Assembly (NCBI GenBank): GCA_001803045.1 | Contig: MHAR01000028.1 | Coordinates: forward strand, 44,874-108,873 | Origin: Ignavibacteria bacterium RIFOXYB12_FULL_35_14 | GTDB lineage: Bacteria > Bacteroidota > Ignavibacteria > Ignavibacteriales > Ignavibacteriaceae | Length of the DNA stretch: 64,000 nucleotides | Direction: 5' to 3' | Shown here: positions 37,601-46,579 of the stretch, piece after piece | How positions within the stretch are numbered: the stretch's first letter is position 1 | Layout: each line of letters begins with the position of its first letter | Notes under the pieces: model-generated | What the model was told of the DNA's origin: nothing | Seen by the model: the letters and a program-made list of their open reading frames with translations, nothing else | The model's database searches: none | Program-made: the position numbers and the translations under genes

Positions 37601-40362
37601 ACACTGTTTCCATTAAAATTAATATTAGAAACGTTGGTATTATTTTTTCTGATTCTGTAACGGTCGAGGTATATAAAAACTCAACCGATATTTCTAACCT
37701 GGTGGGGACCAAAAAACTTGGGGGATTTGGACAGAATGGCTCGGCATTAATAAAATGGATTCCCGGGGATGCAGGCTTGTACAATTTAATTATAAGAATA
37801 AATGAAACTGATCCGATTACTGAAGTTGATCATTCTGATAATACTGCCTCTGCTTCTTTTGCCATTTACGATCTAAACGAACCAGGTGTCATCAGACCAA
37901 TTGACGGATTTAGTTCCTCTACAAATAAAATAGAATTTTTGCTCGCTGATATCAGTGAAAATGTCGGTAAAAATCTATTTTATTTTATTGAAATAGATAC
38001 TTCTCTCCATTTTCTAAATCCCCTAATTAAAACTCAGGGAATTGGTCCGGAAAATGGACTTGTAAAATGGTTTTCACCAGCTTCACTTTCAAATGGTGTT
38101 TTCTTTTGGAGAGTACGTATTTCTGATGGCGAGAACTTTAGTAACTGGAGTAAGGTTAGGAGTTTTTCTATAATTGAAAATCCTAAAGATGGATATCTTG
38201 CTTTTGATAATATTCTTAAAACATTTGAATCTAATAATATAAGTTATTCAGAAAGCGATAAAAGCTTACAGTTAAATTTGTCGCTTTTGCCTCCAAGACC
38301 GTCCAATGAAACATTTATTGAAGATATAATACCAAATACAAATATTACTGATAGCGTTGGGCTGACAACGATAACTACTGATGGCACTTATCTATACTTT
38401 GGAAATATTTGGTATTATGCGCAATATTACAATTCTGGGGGCAGATCATTTATTTATAAAATTGGAACCGGTAACAATGGCACCGTAAAAGGGGGATACT
38501 ATGGAACTATCCCAAATTTCTATGATAAAATAGCATTTCAGATTTTCTACCATAGCGATGGTTTTTTATATGCTGCTGTGGGGGATCCATATCAACTAAA
38601 GAAAATAAATCCGATTAATGGAGATACTTCATCTGTTTTCATACCTCAAGGAATTTTAGACGGACAAACAGGTAAACCAACACTCGGTTCTTTTTATATT
38701 ACCTCGGATGGAAACTATGTTTATAATTTAGCTTTAGTCGATTCTCTTGGTGCTCAAAGGTATTTGCTTAGAACTTTTAATTCTTCAGATAATTGGAATT
38801 TATTGAGACCTGATATTCAATTAACCAGTACGAGCTACTATGGTTTTACCGGTTTTTTTGCTGCTGAAGGTTATGTATATCCTCACGAAAATTATTTCAG
38901 TGGTTTTATGCGCCGCATTAGAGTAGATGATGGTTTTTTCGAAGAGGAATGGATCACCTTTAAACCTTTCAAGAGTTATTATGCATGGTGTTGGGATTGG
39001 CAAAACAATCATGTATATGCATCTGTATATCGAAGTAACAACCTTCCGAAAATTTCTAAGTTTGAAGGTAAATATCTGGATGCACATGGCAGTACAATAA
39101 GTTCGGAAATCGGTCCAGCGTTAAAATGGAATCAAGTAAGTTATGAGATGGAATCAAATGGTTCAGCCGGTTCATACAATGGAATGCTTTTGGGCCTCAA
39201 CAAAAATACGAACCTATGGGATACGCTAAATGCAAACCTTCCGTCGTCCTATTCTCTCGTAGACCTTAATGCTTCAATTTATAACAAGCTTAAACTAAGA
39301 TTTGATCTTCGGGATACGACTTTTGGAGTCTCCTTGCCGCTGAAGTTTAAAAGTGTTAATGTTTCATATCTAACGCTTCCGGAAATTGTTCTGACAAGAA
39401 AGAATTTGACATTTCAACCCGATTCAATCCTACAAGGTTTTCCAATTTATATGGAATTGAAAGTAATGAATGTTGGCGATGAAAATGCCGATAGTATTAA
39501 GATTGAGTTTTATTTGAATGATTCCGATTCAGTCCTTCATCGCACAAATATTAAAGTTCCTGCTGATACATCAAATAAGGTTGAATACATAATCCAGACC
39601 GATCAATTATCTCCACATGCATCTCACAAAATCAAAGCTATTGCTTCACTTCAGTCATCAGATGAGTATTATGTTTATAACAATATTATTGATAATAGTT
39701 TCTTCGTTGTGCGCGATTCGATTAAACCTATCTTCACTGTTACAATTGACGGTAAAGAAATTGTTAATGGTGATGTTGTTTCAGCTAAACCCGAAATATT
39801 AATTACTTTAAAAGATGATAGTCCCCTGCCTTTAGATACTTCACTGTTTACAATAATTTACAATAATATTCCATTATCATTCAGCAGGGCAGATGTTCAA
39901 TACACTTATACACCATATCCAAATTCAGAGTCGAAAATAAGATGGACTCCGGATCTACCTGATGGTAAACATACGCTTGAAGCCCTTGCAAAAGATGCAT
40001 CCGGAAATTTTTTCGATACAACTTCATTAAGGACGGTGTTTTACGTATATAATCAGCCAAATCTACTCTATGTTTATAATTATCCTAATCCGTTCAAGAA
40101 TGATACATATTTTACTTTTGAGCTACGAGGAACTGTTGTACCGGATGAATTTCTAATAAAAATATACACGGTGGCAGGTCGGTTAATTAAAGATATTACG
40201 GTACCTAGCTCATCATTGAACATTGGATTTAATAGAATCTATTGGGATGGTAGGGACGAGGATGGTGATGAAATCAGCAATGGCATCTATTTTTACAAAG
40301 TTATCAGCCGACTGAATGACGAAACTAAAATCATAACACAAAAATTGGCAAAAGTTAAATAA
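34639..40362 (+). CDS. Large C25 (gingipain-like) cysteine peptidase with type IX secretion sorting domain
   Basis: The 1907-residue secreted protein has a signal peptide (1-20, ending TFAQ), an N-terminal beta-rich pro-region, and a C25 catalytic region (about 610-960). The likely dyad is His842 in NYYGHGGGGQWD and Cys874 in LSVTCYTAQFDNQD. CARDB-like beta domains (about 965-1080 and 1590-1690) and a region of WD-like or propeller-like strands between them follow. The last ~85 residues match a type A sorting signal with a FlgD-like fold (YNYPNPFKNDTYFTFEL, GRLIKDI, DGDEISNGIYFYKV). It should be exported by Sec, then T9SS. It follows the capsule locus after 105 bases. Confidence 0.9.
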   Translation: MKLLIISALYLCVACSLTFAQSYKIIESSSDNIKIEFNFENKYRIRDTLIEGNKFQYIEGDEYFFGNPGDPYIPGVLLNIGIPFNSNPPVKVLSIDQEKIQQVFLIPYPDSLGQPFNKLNFNDTIYNSNNYFPGSPAYIKSTASFRYARVAGVMVYPFQFNPITRELILNKKITLMIDYSIDKVSPRSIVKISDQMTDDMLKLNVINPKEAISFTGKVISAATSSVSSEPYWYDPQKNYYKIYLNKKGVYRITHDYLSGAGIPVTGLSLNKLELINIGENIPIDVVDSDSNNIFTSGDYFQFIGYPPSPTPYNTSNIYNLSNVYWFSYQSTSEPVRYENKNGFPAVWTNSYQSNLATIHYEEDKFSEKLGYANDDKRDFWFWGKASARSGNSTQSFTGTFQTFQNYILDSNRVTLRVNMHGMTTTSSFQCLNNHKAYISITGQPIGTAIWSNQNTHTFIKSFYVSQDSINIYPTGNTLNVSVKGDACPITDSDEIRINWFEFEYWKENRTNENNFSFQCASPYVGINRFWLYGWQRNNMKIYIPQRGEIISNPQIVNDEYNSVLFVDTLSEKTEYFCAGDDYFILPDSIVADQSSDLRNTGNGADYIIITHPKFISAAQKLSDFRSSNLTGFTAPRTKIIDVNEIFDEFSFGLLEPNSLQKFVKYAFENWQSPSPSYIVIIGDMSSDYRKIMSTSRSNFVPSILYFSRTFGHVPSDNLIVDVVGNDLYPDLAVGRLSCETVEEANTLVDKIINYPADNSKAWKENILFLASGLSESDQILFGFNDSSKALERDLLLPKGFTTAKVFNYPDPKIPGDLIYKGSGPKMREELNKGAAVVNYYGHGGGGQWDLIFTNDDILELNNGNKLPIVLSVTCYTAQFDNQDCFGEIFVKTPNKGAIGFLGSTGLTYWGPGTIMNRRIYEQIFSNKNYVIGKAILNAKSHVGGFIDMIAQLTYFGDPALELALPKYPDFEVQSSDISIIPESPLKNDTVSIKINIRNVGIIFSDSVTVEVYKNSTDISNLVGTKKLGGFGQNGSALIKWIPGDAGLYNLIIRINETDPITEVDHSDNTASASFAIYDLNEPGVIRPIDGFSSSTNKIEFLLADISENVGKNLFYFIEIDTSLHFLNPLIKTQGIGPENGLVKWFSPASLSNGVFFWRVRISDGENFSNWSKVRSFSIIENPKDGYLAFDNILKTFESNNISYSESDKSLQLNLSLLPPRPSNETFIEDIIPNTNITDSVGLTTITTDGTYLYFGNIWYYAQYYNSGGRSFIYKIGTGNNGTVKGGYYGTIPNFYDKIAFQIFYHSDGFLYAAVGDPYQLKKINPINGDTSSVFIPQGILDGQTGKPTLGSFYITSDGNYVYNLALVDSLGAQRYLLRTFNSSDNWNLLRPDIQLTSTSYYGFTGFFAAEGYVYPHENYFSGFMRRIRVDDGFFEEEWITFKPFKSYYAWCWDWQNNHVYASVYRSNNLPKISKFEGKYLDAHGSTISSEIGPALKWNQVSYEMESNGSAGSYNGMLLGLNKNTNLWDTLNANLPSSYSLVDLNASIYNKLKLRFDLRDTTFGVSLPLKFKSVNVSYLTLPEIVLTRKNLTFQPDSILQGFPIYMELKVMNVGDENADSIKIEFYLNDSDSVLHRTNIKVPADTSNKVEYIIQTDQLSPHASHKIKAIASLQSSDEYYVYNNIIDNSFFVVRDSIKPIFTVTIDGKEIVNGDVVSAKPEILITLKDDSPLPLDTSLFTIIYNNIPLSFSRADVQYTYTPYPNSESKIRWTPDLPDGKHTLEALAKDASGNFFDTTSLRTVFYVYNQPNLLYVYNYPNPFKNDTYFTFELRGTVVPDEFLIKIYTVAGRLIKDITVPSSSLNIGFNRIYWDGRDEDGDEISNGIYFYKVISRLNDETKIITQKLAKVK

Positions 40363-40429
40363 ATAATGGTTTTCTAAGGCATTATTTTTGCTCGATTAAG
40401 CTATTTACAAATCTTTTTTAAGGATATTT

Positions 40430-42262
40430 ATGTGCGGAATTGTCGGATATGTTGGCGAAAAAAACTGTATTCCCATTCTGATTAATGGATTAAAAAGACT
40501 CGAATACCGTGGATATGACTCCGCTGGTATTGGATTTTTTTCTTTAGGTTCAACTCACGTTATCAAGAGCAAGGGCAAAGTTTCCTTGCTTGAAGAAAAA
40601 CTGAACTCACATGTTTACGAATCACATTTAGGCATAGGTCACACCCGCTGGGCAACTCATGGAGTACCGAATGAAGTTAATGCCCATCCTCACTTCAACT
40701 CGAACAACAATCTTTTGATCATCCATAATGGCATTATTGAGAACTATCAAACTCTTAAAACAAGCTTAAAGAATATGGGGTACAGTTTCATCAGTGAAAC
40801 GGATTCTGAAGTAATTGCTCATTTAATTGATAGCTTCTTAAAAAAAGGCAATGAACTGTTAAAGTCCGTAAGATTGGCATTAAGTGAAGTTGAAGGCACA
40901 TACGGTTTAGCAGTAATTTATGAAAAGGAACCTGATAAAATAATTGCTGCACGAAAAGGTTCACCATTAGTTCTTGGTATTGGTGAAGGTGAAAATTTTA
41001 TCGCATCAGATGTATCTGCTATTTTAGCGCATACCAACCAGGTTGTTTACATGGAAGATGGTGAAATTGTTGAAGTTTTTAAGGATAAATTCATCACCAG
41101 GACAATTCACGATGAAGAAATACAAAAAGAAGTTCACGAGATAAGCTTGTCGTTAGATGAAATTGATAAAGGCGGCTATTCTCACTTTATGCTAAAAGAG
41201 ATCATAGAACAGCCGGACTCAGTTACAAACTCGATGAGAGGGAGATTACTTCTTGATGATGGAAATGCGAAACTTGGTGGATTGGATAATGTTTTGGAAC
41301 GATTATCAAATTGCAAACGAATTATTATCTCCGCCTGCGGTACTTCCTGGCATGCAGGTTTAGTTGGGGAATATATGTTCGAACAGTATGCTCACATTCC
41401 AACTGAAGTTGAGTATGCATCCGAATTTAGATATAGGAGTCCAATAATTTATCCAGATGATGCAATATTTTTTATTTCCCAGAGCGGTGAAACTGCCGAT
41501 ACTTTAGCAGCGATGAAAGAAGCTAAGACTAAAGGTGCGCTTGCCTTAGGAATATGTAACGTTGTGGGCAGCTCTATTGCCAGAGAAAGTATGAGCGGTG
41601 TTTATACGCATGCCGGACCGGAAATTGGTGTTGCATCCACAAAAGCATTTACTTCGCAATTAGTGGTTTTGGCATTAATCACACTTTTATTAGCTAGAAA
41701 AAGAGGGATGAAATTAGACGAAGGAAAATGTATTGCCGAACACTTGAGTAAAATCCCTGAACAGATTACGAAGATTCTTGAGCTAAATAGTCAAATTGAA
41801 TTTATTGCATCTGAATTCCAGGATGCAAAAAATTTCCTATATTTGGGACGTGGATTTAATTTTCCTGTAGCACTTGAGGGTGCCTTAAAGCTGAAAGAAA
41901 TTTCTTACATCCATGCTGAAGGTTATCCTGCTGCGGAAATGAAACACGGACCAATTGCACTGATTGATGAGAATATGCCTGCAGTGTTTATTGCTCCAAA
42001 GGATTCCACTTACGATAAAATCATCAGCAATATTCAAGAAGTTAAAGCACGAAAAGGGAGAATTATTGCTATTGCCAGCGAAAGCGATTCTGAAATTGAT
42101 CATCTTGTAGATTACACAATTAAGATTCCCGATACTACAAGTATGCTCATGCCGCTGCTTACGGTAATTCCGCTTCAACTTTTAGCATATCATATTGCCG
42201 TTAAAAAAGGATTAAACGTAGATCAACCGCGTAATCTTGCAAAAAGCGTAACCGTAGAATAA
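40430..42262 (+). CDS. glmS: Glutamine-fructose-6-phosphate aminotransferase (isomerising)
   Basis: It makes glucosamine 6-phosphate for cell wall and amino-sugar synthesis. The 610-residue protein begins MCGIVGYVG with the nucleophile Cys at position 2. It has GHTRWATHG and HNGIIENY in the glutaminase half, two SIS domains (ACGTSWHAG, SQSGETADTLAAM, LGRGFNFPVALEGALKLKE) and the C-terminal PRNLAKSVTVE. No glmS ribozyme is evident in the 67-base leader. It lies 10 bases before the GTPase gene. Confidence 0.97.
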   Translation: MCGIVGYVGEKNCIPILINGLKRLEYRGYDSAGIGFFSLGSTHVIKSKGKVSLLEEKLNSHVYESHLGIGHTRWATHGVPNEVNAHPHFNSNNNLLIIHNGIIENYQTLKTSLKNMGYSFISETDSEVIAHLIDSFLKKGNELLKSVRLALSEVEGTYGLAVIYEKEPDKIIAARKGSPLVLGIGEGENFIASDVSAILAHTNQVVYMEDGEIVEVFKDKFITRTIHDEEIQKEVHEISLSLDEIDKGGYSHFMLKEIIEQPDSVTNSMRGRLLLDDGNAKLGGLDNVLERLSNCKRIIISACGTSWHAGLVGEYMFEQYAHIPTEVEYASEFRYRSPIIYPDDAIFFISQSGETADTLAAMKEAKTKGALALGICNVVGSSIARESMSGVYTHAGPEIGVASTKAFTSQLVVLALITLLLARKRGMKLDEGKCIAEHLSKIPEQITKILELNSQIEFIASEFQDAKNFLYLGRGFNFPVALEGALKLKEISYIHAEGYPAAEMKHGPIALIDENMPAVFIAPKDSTYDKIISNIQEVKARKGRIIAIASESDSEIDHLVDYTIKIPDTTSMLMPLLTVIPLQLLAYHIAVKKGLNVDQPRNLAKSVTVE

Positions 42263-42272
42263 AGGAGAGTAT

Positions 42273-43592
42273 ATGGCTCGAAAAAACGTTCTTATTATGG
42301 GAGCCGCCGGAAGAGATTTCCACAATTTTAATCTGTACTACCGTAACAATAAGGATTATAATGTAGTTGCTTTTACGGCTGCACAAATTCCTAATATTGA
42401 AGGCAGATTGTATCCTCCTGAATTGTCAGGTGAACTATATCCTAACGGAATAAAAATTTACGATGAATCAGAGTTAGTTCAATTAATCAATAAACTTAAA
42501 GTTGATGAGGTTGTTTTTTGTTATTCTGATGTACCATTCAATTATGTTATGACAAAGGGAAGTATTGTCAATGCTGCGGGTGCATCATTCAGTATGCTGG
42601 GAACTAATGGTACGATGATTAAGAGCAGCAAGCCAGTTGTTGCCGTAATTGCAGTAAGAACCGGTGCAGGCAAATCCCAAACATCACGTAAAGTTGTTCA
42701 AGTATTAAGAGATCATGGGAAAAAGGTTGTCTCAGTTCGGCATCCTATGCCTTATGGCAATTTGGTAAAACAAAAAGTTCAAAGATTCGGATCACTCGAG
42801 GATTTAAAAAAACATAATTGTACTATCGAAGAAATTGAGGAGTATGAACCACACATTGCAATGGGCGGTGTGATTTATTCAGGCGTCGATTACGAAGCTA
42901 TTCTTAGAGAAGCCGAGAAAGAAGCTGATGTAATTATTTGGGATGGTGGAAATAATGATATTCCATTTTACAAAGCCGATTTAGTTTTTACTGTTGTTGA
43001 TCCACATAGACCGGGGCATGAGCTTTCGTACTATCCCGGTAACACTTCATTAAGAATTGCTAATGTGGCAATTATAAATAAAGTTGGTTCAGCAAAACCC
43101 GAAAATGTTAGAACTGTAAAACAAAATATTTCGAATGTTAATCCTAAAGCTGAAATAATTGAAGCAAATTCTCCAATTTCTGTTGATCAATCAGAGCTGA
43201 TAAAAGGTAAGAGAGTACTTGTTGTTGAGGATGGTCCAACGCTTACACATGGTGAAATGGAATACGGAGCTGGGATGATAGCAGCTTGGGATTTTGGAGC
43301 GAAAGAAATAATTGATCCAAGACCTTTCACAGTAAATTCGATTTCACAAACATTTAAGAAATATCCTAAAATTGGCAAGCTGCTTCCCGCTATGGGTTAC
43401 GGCGATGAGCAAATTAAAGATCTGGAGGATACAATAAACAAAACCGATTGTGATTCTGTAATTATCGGAACACCAATTGACCTTGGAAGGATTTTGAAAA
43501 TAAACAAACCAAGCACCAGGGTTAGATACGAACTACAGGAAATTGGCAGCTTGACCATTGAAAAAGTATTGGCGAATCACAAGTTGATTTGA
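42273..43592 (+). CDS. Cyclic 2,3-diphosphoglycerate synthetase-like GTPase
   Basis: The 439-residue protein has a Rossmann-like N-terminal part (VLIMGAAGRDFHNFN) and a P-loop written VIAVRTGAGKSQTSRKV near residue 130. Then come VVSVRHPMPYGNLVKQKVQ, VIIWDGGNNDIPFYKADL and VLVVEDGPTLTHGEMEYGAG. This is the family annotated as cyclic-2,3-diphosphoglycerate synthetase in methanogens. Bacterial members have no established reaction that I can name. It follows glmS directly, within a 10-base gap. Confidence 0.82.
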   Translation: MARKNVLIMGAAGRDFHNFNLYYRNNKDYNVVAFTAAQIPNIEGRLYPPELSGELYPNGIKIYDESELVQLINKLKVDEVVFCYSDVPFNYVMTKGSIVNAAGASFSMLGTNGTMIKSSKPVVAVIAVRTGAGKSQTSRKVVQVLRDHGKKVVSVRHPMPYGNLVKQKVQRFGSLEDLKKHNCTIEEIEEYEPHIAMGGVIYSGVDYEAILREAEKEADVIIWDGGNNDIPFYKADLVFTVVDPHRPGHELSYYPGNTSLRIANVAIINKVGSAKPENVRTVKQNISNVNPKAEIIEANSPISVDQSELIKGKRVLVVEDGPTLTHGEMEYGAGMIAAWDFGAKEIIDPRPFTVNSISQTFKKYPKIGKLLPAMGYGDEQIKDLEDTINKTDCDSVIIGTPIDLGRILKINKPSTRVRYELQEIGSLTIEKVLANHKLI

Positions 43593-43660
43593 CTGGCATC
43601 TAGGACTAATCTTTTTTGAGATTACTTAAGAAATTCATATTTTTACTAAGAATTTTTTAA

Positions 43661-43733
43661 GGGCAGATAGCTCAGTCGGTAGAGCAATGGACTGAAAATC
43701 CATGTGTCGGGGGTTCAATTCCCTCTCTGCCCA
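43661..43733 (+). tRNA. tRNA-Phe (GAA), normal copy
   Basis: A 73-base cloverleaf reads cleanly: acceptor arms GGGCAGA/TCTGCCC with discriminator A, D arm GCTC/GAGC, anticodon stem ATGGA/TCCAT with loop CTGAAAA (anticodon GAA). The T arm is GGGGG-TTCAATT-CCCTC. CCA is not encoded. The next copy is at 50409-50503. Confidence 0.96.
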
Positions 43734-43741
43734 CAACAATT

Positions 43742-43766
43742 TTGCGAATTCATAACGTATTCGCAA
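43742..43766 (+). terminator. Terminator hairpin after tRNA-Phe
   Basis: TTGCGAAT and ATTCGCAA form a perfect 8-base stem around a 9-base loop, followed by TTTT. A degenerate version of the same sequence follows the second tRNA copy at 50503-50540, so the duplication includes the terminator. Confidence 0.7.
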
Positions 43767-44638
43767 TTTTGGTTTTAAAGATAGTTGGTACTGAAAGGGA
43801 TTGATTATAGTTTAATTATACGAAAAATGGAAATCATTAATCAAAATTATAAGCAGCTTTTGATGTGGTGGCGAAAAATAAACACAAAAAGAAATGGCAC
43901 ACAGATGACACAGATTAAACTGATTTGCGCAGATAAATAATTTTTGCCAACCACGAACCTTGCACTTAAAAAAATATATAAGCTGAACGAAGGTGTGCAG
44001 ATGGGATTTTCAAACACACCGAAGTAAGGCGGTGATGAACTGTTAAGGTTCTGTGCCGAGTTTACATAACCCCACATTATTAGATTGTGACAGAAAGATT
44101 AGAAAATGTAAAGATGATTGCCTTGTTGAATAATGTATGTTATGTAAATCTGGCTGACAATGTAGTAATGAGGTGATTAAAAAAATGAAAGGTTGGTTTA
44201 TCTTTTGGGAATTACGATTTGGGATTTGAGAATTTATTAAACTGAATCGTTAACTGGTAAAGCTTGAGGTGAATTAGACAACAAGCAGCTTTATCCTTTT
44301 AACACCAATGAGATTTTGAAAAAATGGCCCCGCATTTTGCGAGGTTGTTTTTGATGAGGTGATGGGTAGAAAATGAAAGCACAACCAAAGGTGTGGCTAT
44401 GTTAAAAACGTTATTTTGCCGACAACTTTTACGGAAGTTGCAAGCACAAACAAGAAGAAACAAACCGAGCCTGGCTATGGCCTTATAAACCGGATTGTGC
44501 TTGGGGGCTACGTCTTCGTACTTTAAGCAGGGCTACCTAAGGGCAGGCAGAGCTGGCCAAGACTTCGGCCATACGCCGGAAAATGCTATTACAGCGGGGT
44601 AAAATTAGAATAAAAAAAGATGAAATAATATAAAATGA
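43767..44638. other. Long non-coding, repeat-bearing stretch after tRNA-Phe
   Basis: No credible protein frame covers these ~870 bases. Visible items are a CACAGATTAAACTGATTT-type dispersed repeat near 43905-43935 and a terminator-like hairpin at 44328-44344 (CCCCGC-ATTTT-GCGAGG then TTGTTTTT). CAACTT/AAGTTG lies at 44423-44440. A 9-base inverted repeat CAAGCACAA/TTGTGCTTG is at 44441-44449 and 44495-44503. A GC-rich block runs to about 44600. The composition differs from the surrounding genes. Confidence 0.6.
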
Positions 44639-46048
44639 TTAATATAAATTCGGAGATTGTGTTTGTCTTTGTGCAACAATAACATCTACGATACTTTCCA
44701 ACTTATGCTTTGAAATCCATGCAGCATAGTTTCCACTGTAACCGGTATTTCGCTGATAGCTCTCAACTTTTTCTATTATGGAACGAATCTTATCTACACT
44801 AAGCACCTTCTTCTCGTTTAGCATATTGGCGATTTTATCTACTCTCTCTTTTGTTCTTTCCGAACTAAACTGAAAGATCTTTTCATAATCCTCTTCTCTC
44901 CATACTAAAAAGTGCTCGAGTACATGGGTCGCTACTTGTTTTCCATGTTCAGATGATGCGATTATGTTACCTTTTCCGGTTACAACGTTTCCAAGTGCAA
45001 ATACATTGTTAAACTGTTTGAGCTGACCCGTTTCCTGATCGGTCAAATCATATAATTCACCTTTCATATCAATTCCTTCAATTGGCACAGGAATGCTGCC
45101 AACTGCAGAAATGACAAGAGGCGAAAGAACATTATGTTCCGTATCATTCTTCACCTCAACCCTGCTATTGATGATCTCAGTTTCTTTAAAGATGATTCCG
45201 GCTAAACGAGCATTATTAGTAATTATTCCCCACGGCACACGACATTCCCGGACTTTGAAAAGGTATTTATCCTGGAAATTTCTCAATATTTTTTTACGTA
45301 CCAAATAGACTTTCTCTCTGGCTTCCGGTGATGCATCGTGCGGCATCTGCGCTAACGGCATATCCATTACTCTGCGGCGATAAAACAGAGTACATCCCTT
45401 TAGTCCCAATTTTTGAAGAGTTAAATTATACCGGGCAAGCACCTTGTGGATGGATTCACGTTCGAGTTCCAGGATATCAGTTTGTATTGTTAACTTTTTC
45501 AGGGCTGCTAAAACCGTTTCAATCATCACTATTTTCACCACGTCTAGAGATGCTAACCCGCCACCGATAATAATAGCAGAATCCGGGATCTGATAATGCT
45601 CGCCAGCATAATCGCTTTCATGATAATGATTAAACCAGTGGACAAAATCATTCTGATAGAGCAAACCTTTACCAACGAACTCATCAATTCCATCGATTTG
45701 CAGCGGTCTGTCCCGCCATGCGCCGTTAGCAAGCAATATGGCACTAAAACCCCAATTCTTAACTAAATCAATAATGTTGAGATCTCTTCCCAATCCTATA
45801 TTTGGAACAAACAGAACATTTACGTGTGATAGCTTTTTATCTATTTTGCTTATTTCATTGGCTTGAAGCTTAACATGCCATTTGGGCAGCCCATCTTCAA
45901 TTTTGCCATAAGGACGGGGATTTTGTTCGAAGACAATAACTTTAATGCCCCTTTGTGCTAAATTAAATGCAGCTTCTGAGCCAGCCACAGCACCGCCAAG
46001 AACTGCAACAAAATGTGAAGGATATAGTTCCATTTCCTGATCATCCAT
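44639..46048 (-). CDS. FAD/NAD(P)-dependent oxidoreductase (GltD/ferredoxin-NADP reductase-like)
   Basis: The 469-residue flavoprotein has an FAD Rossmann motif VAVLGGAVAGSEAAFNLAQRG near residue 15, PYGKIEDGLPKWHVKL, LLANGAWRDRP, then a second dinucleotide site IIIGGGLASLDVVK near residue 155. GNVVTGKGN before the C-terminal part completes the FAD fold. It is last in the ferredoxin-rhodanese-sufE run, 61 bases after sufE. Its partner is probably the ferredoxin of the same run, which is inferred from position. Its composition is richer in G+C than most of the window. Confidence 0.88.
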   Translation of the reverse strand: MDDQEMELYPSHFVAVLGGAVAGSEAAFNLAQRGIKVIVFEQNPRPYGKIEDGLPKWHVKLQANEISKIDKKLSHVNVLFVPNIGLGRDLNIIDLVKNWGFSAILLANGAWRDRPLQIDGIDEFVGKGLLYQNDFVHWFNHYHESDYAGEHYQIPDSAIIIGGGLASLDVVKIVMIETVLAALKKLTIQTDILELERESIHKVLARYNLTLQKLGLKGCTLFYRRRVMDMPLAQMPHDASPEAREKVYLVRKKILRNFQDKYLFKVRECRVPWGIITNNARLAGIIFKETEIINSRVEVKNDTEHNVLSPLVISAVGSIPVPIEGIDMKGELYDLTDQETGQLKQFNNVFALGNVVTGKGNIIASSEHGKQVATHVLEHFLVWREEDYEKIFQFSSERTKERVDKIANMLNEKKVLSVDKIRSIIEKVESYQRNTGYSGNYAAWISKHKLESIVDVIVAQRQTQSPNLY

Positions 46049-46109
46049 TTATTCGTTTTCTAAACATCAGTATAGACAAACATCAATTTTGCCTAACATA
46101 AGAATTCAA

Positions 46110-46556
46110 TCAATTCCTTGAATTAAGAAAGCTCGCCCGTCGTGTTTCATCTTTAATTCGTCGATAGACTGCACTCAAACCCTGCAGTCGCATCATACCC
46201 AATGAAGACGCTAAACCAGTGCGGTTCAAAATATCAGTAGGAGCCTTATCTATTTCGATAGGAGAAGCACCTGTAAAGGCTTTGATTAAAAGTGCAATAA
46301 AACCTCTGACAGTTGGGGATTCACGAGGAACATCTGCATATATTTGAACTTTACCGTTAACGACATTTACCCAAAGAGAAACCGACGTTTGACATTCGTG
46401 TACGCGATGCGCTTGCTTCTGCACCAGGGTACAATACGCCTCAGGTATAGGGGGCAATTTCTCGGCAAAATCAATCAGAAGTTGCAGACGAGACTCATTA
46501 TCGAGGTCCTGAAAAGTTTCGATGATTTCTTCTAGTTTGTTCATGAAATTCAGCAA
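46110..46556 (-). CDS. SufE-family sulfur acceptor
   Basis: SufE takes persulfide sulfur from a cysteine desulfurase and passes it on. The 148-residue protein shows LQLLIDFAEKLPPIPE, then HECQTSVSLWVNVVNGKV with the acceptor Cys near residue 54, ESPTVRGFIALLIKAFTG and GLASSLGMMRLQGLSAVYRR, all typical. No sufS lies in the window. It sits 23 bases after the rhodanese gene on the same strand, so sulfur may pass between the two. The rhodanese-SufE pairing is known in mycobacteria. Confidence 0.92.
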   Translation of the reverse strand: MLNFMNKLEEIIETFQDLDNESRLQLLIDFAEKLPPIPEAYCTLVQKQAHRVHECQTSVSLWVNVVNGKVQIYADVPRESPTVRGFIALLIKAFTGASPIEIDKAPTDILNRTGLASSLGMMRLQGLSAVYRRIKDETRRASFLNSRN

Positions 46557-46579
46557 CTCAATTTAATAAATGTACATTC

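Noticed and set aside
40363..40429. Leader of glmS checked for a glmS ribozyme
   Set aside because: The 67-base gap is too short and does not show the ribozyme core; the ribozyme is chiefly known from Gram-positive lineages.
43847..44077. 76-residue minus-strand frame
   Set aside because: It overlaps the dispersed CACAGATTAAACTGATTT repeat and has low-complexity hydrophobic sequence with no family features.
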